Shown here piece by piece: positions 13,293-14,826 of a stretch of DNA of 14,826 bases. The notes beneath the pieces were generated by a model. It saw only the letters and a program-made list of their open reading frames with translations, made no database searches and was not told the DNA's origin. The stretch covers positions 11,636-26,461 of the forward strand of contig DKGH01000242.1 in the NCBI GenBank assembly GCA_002453165.1, given 5' to 3'. The position numbers were made by a program, and so were the translations under genes. The first letter of the stretch is position 1. Every line of letters begins with the position of its first letter. Source of the DNA: Verrucomicrobia bacterium UBA6775. GTDB lineage: Bacteria > Verrucomicrobiota > Verrucomicrobiia > Limisphaerales > UBA1096.

Positions 13293-14447
13293 TCAGGGGT
13301 TGGAGGCGCTTGGCAGCGGGCCGTAGATGTGCACTGCGAACGGTTCGAATCGATCGACCACCCATGAGCCGTCGGTGATAGCGGCCCTGCCCTCGAAGGT
13401 GACCGGCACCTTGTCGGCCGTCTCCCACGGCAGGCGAAAGCGGTAGGTATGAAACTGCGGCGTGCTGTTCACCGCAAGGATGTAATGCCCGGGCGGGATT
13501 AGTTTGCTGCCCTGCTTCACCCGCAGCAAAACCGACTGCACACTGGCCTCCAGCGCAGCGTTGAAGCGCGTGTCCTGATCCTCGAAATGATGCGCCTTGG
13601 GCCACCAGACGTGTTCCGCCTCGAACAACGCCTCGCGCGAGCGCACCTCGGCCACCACCCGCTTGAGCGCGGCCCACAGTTCCGGGTACTTCCGCTCTTT
13701 CAGCCGCATGTCGGCGTAGCTGTAGTAAAAAATCCCGTTCGCCCCACGGGCCAGCGCGCTGTACGTCATACTGCGCAGCTCATGCTTCGTCGGCGGACGT
13801 AGATTCTCCTCACCCGGCAACACATTCTTATGCGCTGTCCAGTCGAACGACTGGATCACCGCGATCACCGGCCGCTTGGCATCCGTGGCCAAGCGCGTCT
13901 TGTGAATATGCTGCGAGAAATTGGCCAACGGCAGCCACGGCACCGGGTAGCGATCCACCATAGTAATGTCCGCGATGTTACCGTACCACTGCGCCTCGTC
14001 CCCCCGGTATAAAACCAGACTCGTCGGCTTGCGCGCGCCGGCGCGTTTCACCACTTGATGCGCCTCAGTCACCAGCTCAGGCGAAACACGTTGCATGTCC
14101 GGCTCATCGATCAGGTACCATGACCATAACGCCGGGTGCCGGTCGTGCTTGGTCACGGTGGCCCGGACCTTGGCCGCATCGAATCCCTTCCCCGCATGCG
14201 ACCCGGGCGAAGCCAGCACACCAATGCCGTTGGCCTTGGCGGCGTCAAGAAAACCGCGTCTAGCCGGGCCGGTCACGAGGTTGAACCCGGCGCCGGCGAT
14301 GTCGGCCAGATTCGTCTCACTACCCACCGAGTAAATTCCGACCGGGTAGTCCGCCTCCGGGAGCACACGGCAGCCAGCAGAGCCAAGCGCAAGCAGCGCA
14401 ACCGCAGACAGGCCAAGCGCTTGGCCAAGGCGAAGACATCCATTCAT
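13293..14447 (-). CDS. Glycoside-hydrolase-like TIM-barrel lipoprotein
   Basis: A 384-residue predicted lipoprotein. The ATG at 14447 gives a signal peptide with Cys26 after ALGSAG; the longer frame to 14495 is rejected. The body looks like a TIM barrel: PVGIYSVGSE, GFNLVTGP, WSWYLIDEPD, ITMVDRYPV, VIAVIQSFDW, GANGIFYYSYAD. Glu115 in DEPD is a good candidate for the acid/base of a clan A type glycoside hydrolase; the nucleophile is not clear. The last 100 residues form a beta-rich domain (GHYILAVNSTP, FRLPWE). Family and substrate are not identified. Palindrome copies are read in frame in the signal peptide (LGQALG, 7-12) and, in a split form, as RLATDAKR. It converges with the mutarotase-like gene. 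Confidence 0.72.
   Translation of the reverse strand: MNGCLRLGQALGLSAVALLALGSAGCRVLPEADYPVGIYSVGSETNLADIAGAGFNLVTGPARRGFLDAAKANGIGVLASPGSHAGKGFDAAKVRATVTKHDRHPALWSWYLIDEPDMQRVSPELVTEAHQVVKRAGARKPTSLVLYRGDEAQWYGNIADITMVDRYPVPWLPLANFSQHIHKTRLATDAKRPVIAVIQSFDWTAHKNVLPGEENLRPPTKHELRSMTYSALARGANGIFYYSYADMRLKERKYPELWAALKRVVAEVRSREALFEAEHVWWPKAHHFEDQDTRFNAALEASVQSVLLRVKQGSKLIPPGHYILAVNSTPQFHTYRFRLPWETADKVPVTFEGRAAITDGSWVVDRFEPFAVHIYGPLPSASNP
13873..13895. repeat. Split palindrome copy (GH-like gene)
   Basis: The two halves CGCTTGGC (13873-13880) and GGCCAAGCG (13887-13895) are separated by a 6-base insert. The coding strand reads Arg-Leu-Ala-Thr-Asp-Ala-Lys-Arg, so the frame is kept. It may be an interrupted copy or chance. 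Confidence 0.45.
14411..14430. repeat. Palindrome copy 17, extended (GH-like signal peptide)
   Basis: Two overlapping units at the 12-bp period, read as Leu-Gly-Gln-Ala-Leu-Gly (7-12), inside the hydrophobic part of the lipoprotein signal. Confidence 0.85.
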
Positions 14448-14565
14448 CGCCCGCGATTCAAGGCCAAGCCGCCTAGCCAGGCAACCGCAAAGCATCGATC
14501 ACACACGAACAAAAAAACCGCTTGTAAAACACCGGCCATTTCTTCACGTTGTCCGCCCCTCGGGT

Positions 14566-14652
14566 GCACTCGTGGTGGAATTGGTAGACACGCAACCTTG
14601 AGGTGGTTGTGCCCCTAAAGGCGTGAAGGTTCGAGTCCTTTCGAGTGCACCA
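14566..14652 (+). tRNA. tRNA-Leu (anticodon GAG)
   Basis: An 87-base class II tRNA with encoded CCA. The acceptor stem is GCACTCG (14566-14572) with CGAGTGC (14642-14648), followed by discriminator A and CCA. The anticodon arm is CAACC-TTGAGGT-GGTTG, giving anticodon GAG at 14600-14602, which reads the Leu codons CUC and CUU. A long variable arm (around TGCCCCTAAAGGCG) and the T arm GGTTCGAGTCC fit tRNA-Leu. A T run follows the 3' end. The gene borders an AT-richer stretch with a recombinase-like start. Confidence 0.95.
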
Positions 14653-14731
14653 TTTTTCTTAGGGAAATCCTCTTTTCTAAAATCCATACATTCATAGCTC
14701 TAGCTGCCGTTTGCATTTTTTTGGCAAAACT

Positions 14732-14753
14732 GGTTAGCGAAAGGTTAGCGAAA
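14732..14753 (+). repeat. Tandem 11-bp direct repeat before a start codon
   Basis: GGTTAGCGAAA occurs twice in direct succession (14732-14742 and 14743-14753), the second ending on the first base of the ATG of the recombinase-like gene. The second copy's AAGG-like stretch could also serve as a ribosome-binding site. It could be a recombinase-binding site; that is a guess. Confidence 0.6.
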
Positions 14754-14826
14754 TGCGTCTCACAAAGACGGTAAATCATGGGAAAATTAGATGGCGAGTA
14801 AGCACAAAACTTAACGGGAAGCGCAC
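14753..14826 (+). CDS. Possible tyrosine recombinase/integrase start (cut by window edge)
   Basis: Only the first 24 codons are present: MRLTKTVNHGKIRWRVSTKL and then NGKR. A short basic N-terminus with K-I-R-W-R-V and a N-G-K-R turn resembles the arm-binding N-terminal domain of phage and island integrases. A stop at 14735 in the same frame limits the start to this ATG, which follows an AAAGG sequence at a suitable distance. The context favours an integrase: it is 100 bases past the 3' end of a tRNA-Leu, in DNA visibly AT-richer than the preceding 14 kb. No catalytic residue is within the window, so the identification is tentative. Confidence 0.45.
   Translation, partial: MRLTKTVNHGKIRWRVSTKLNGKR

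Noticed and set aside
148..14430. The palindromes as transcription terminators
   Set aside because: Most copies lie inside genes and none is followed by a clear T tract.
148..14430. A CRISPR array
   Set aside because: The repeats are short, widely and irregularly spaced, and lie inside genes; there are no uniform spacers and no cas genes.

Overview
The window looks like a chromosomal segment from a GC-rich bacterium of the Verrucomicrobiota, or a planctomycete-like relative. This is an inference. It rests on an exported sulfatase of the iduronate-2-sulfatase/choline-sulfatase type, several YwqK/MORN-type lipoproteins, a GYF_2 membrane protein, a secreted protein ending in the FYRL tail common in verrucomicrobial exported proteins, and a secreted mutarotase-like protein beside a glycoside-hydrolase-like lipoprotein. 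No rRNA or ribosomal protein gene is present to settle the lineage.

Layout, left to right. The enolase start (minus strand, cut by the window edge) has a near-consensus promoter. A leftward run of three small exported YwqK/MORN repeat proteins follows. Two rightward genes come next: an SDR oxidoreductase resembling fructuronate reductase/D-mannonate oxidoreductase, and a LarA-like nickel-pincer racemase/epimerase 6 bp after it. They converge on a leftward pair, leucyl aminopeptidase and beta-carbonic anhydrase, joined by an ATGA stop-start overlap; a 22-bp-arm inverted repeat lies at the point of convergence. A long leftward series follows: GYF_2 membrane protein, secreted acidic protein, threonine synthase, sulfatase, cyanophycinase-like lipoprotein, with gaps of 43-49 bp and an ATGA overlap at the end. 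A rightward mutarotase-like secreted gene then converges on a leftward glycoside-hydrolase-like lipoprotein gene. The window ends with tRNA-Leu(GAG), an AT-richer stretch and the first 24 codons of a possible tyrosine recombinase, so the right edge may be the start of a tRNA-integrated island.

The most unusual feature is a dispersed palindrome, core CGCTTGGCCAAGCG. The 10-mer CTTGGCCAAG occurs 15 times in 14.8 kb, with further partial copies. It lies between genes and inside genes. Some copies extend with a 12-bp period, which is four codons. Inside real genes it is read only as ...ALGQA... or ...RLAKR..., never in the third (AWPS) frame. It is found near the N-termini or in the signal peptides of several exported proteins, and at loops of conserved enzymes. 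It resembles in concept the HIP1 palindrome of cyanobacteria, but with a different sequence and with frame-preserving extension.

Metabolically the genes are mixed: central metabolism (enolase, threonine synthase), peptide breakdown (M17 and S51 peptidases), sulfated polysaccharide and sugar-acid use (sulfatase, SDR plus LarA-like, GH-like), and CO2/bicarbonate exchange.
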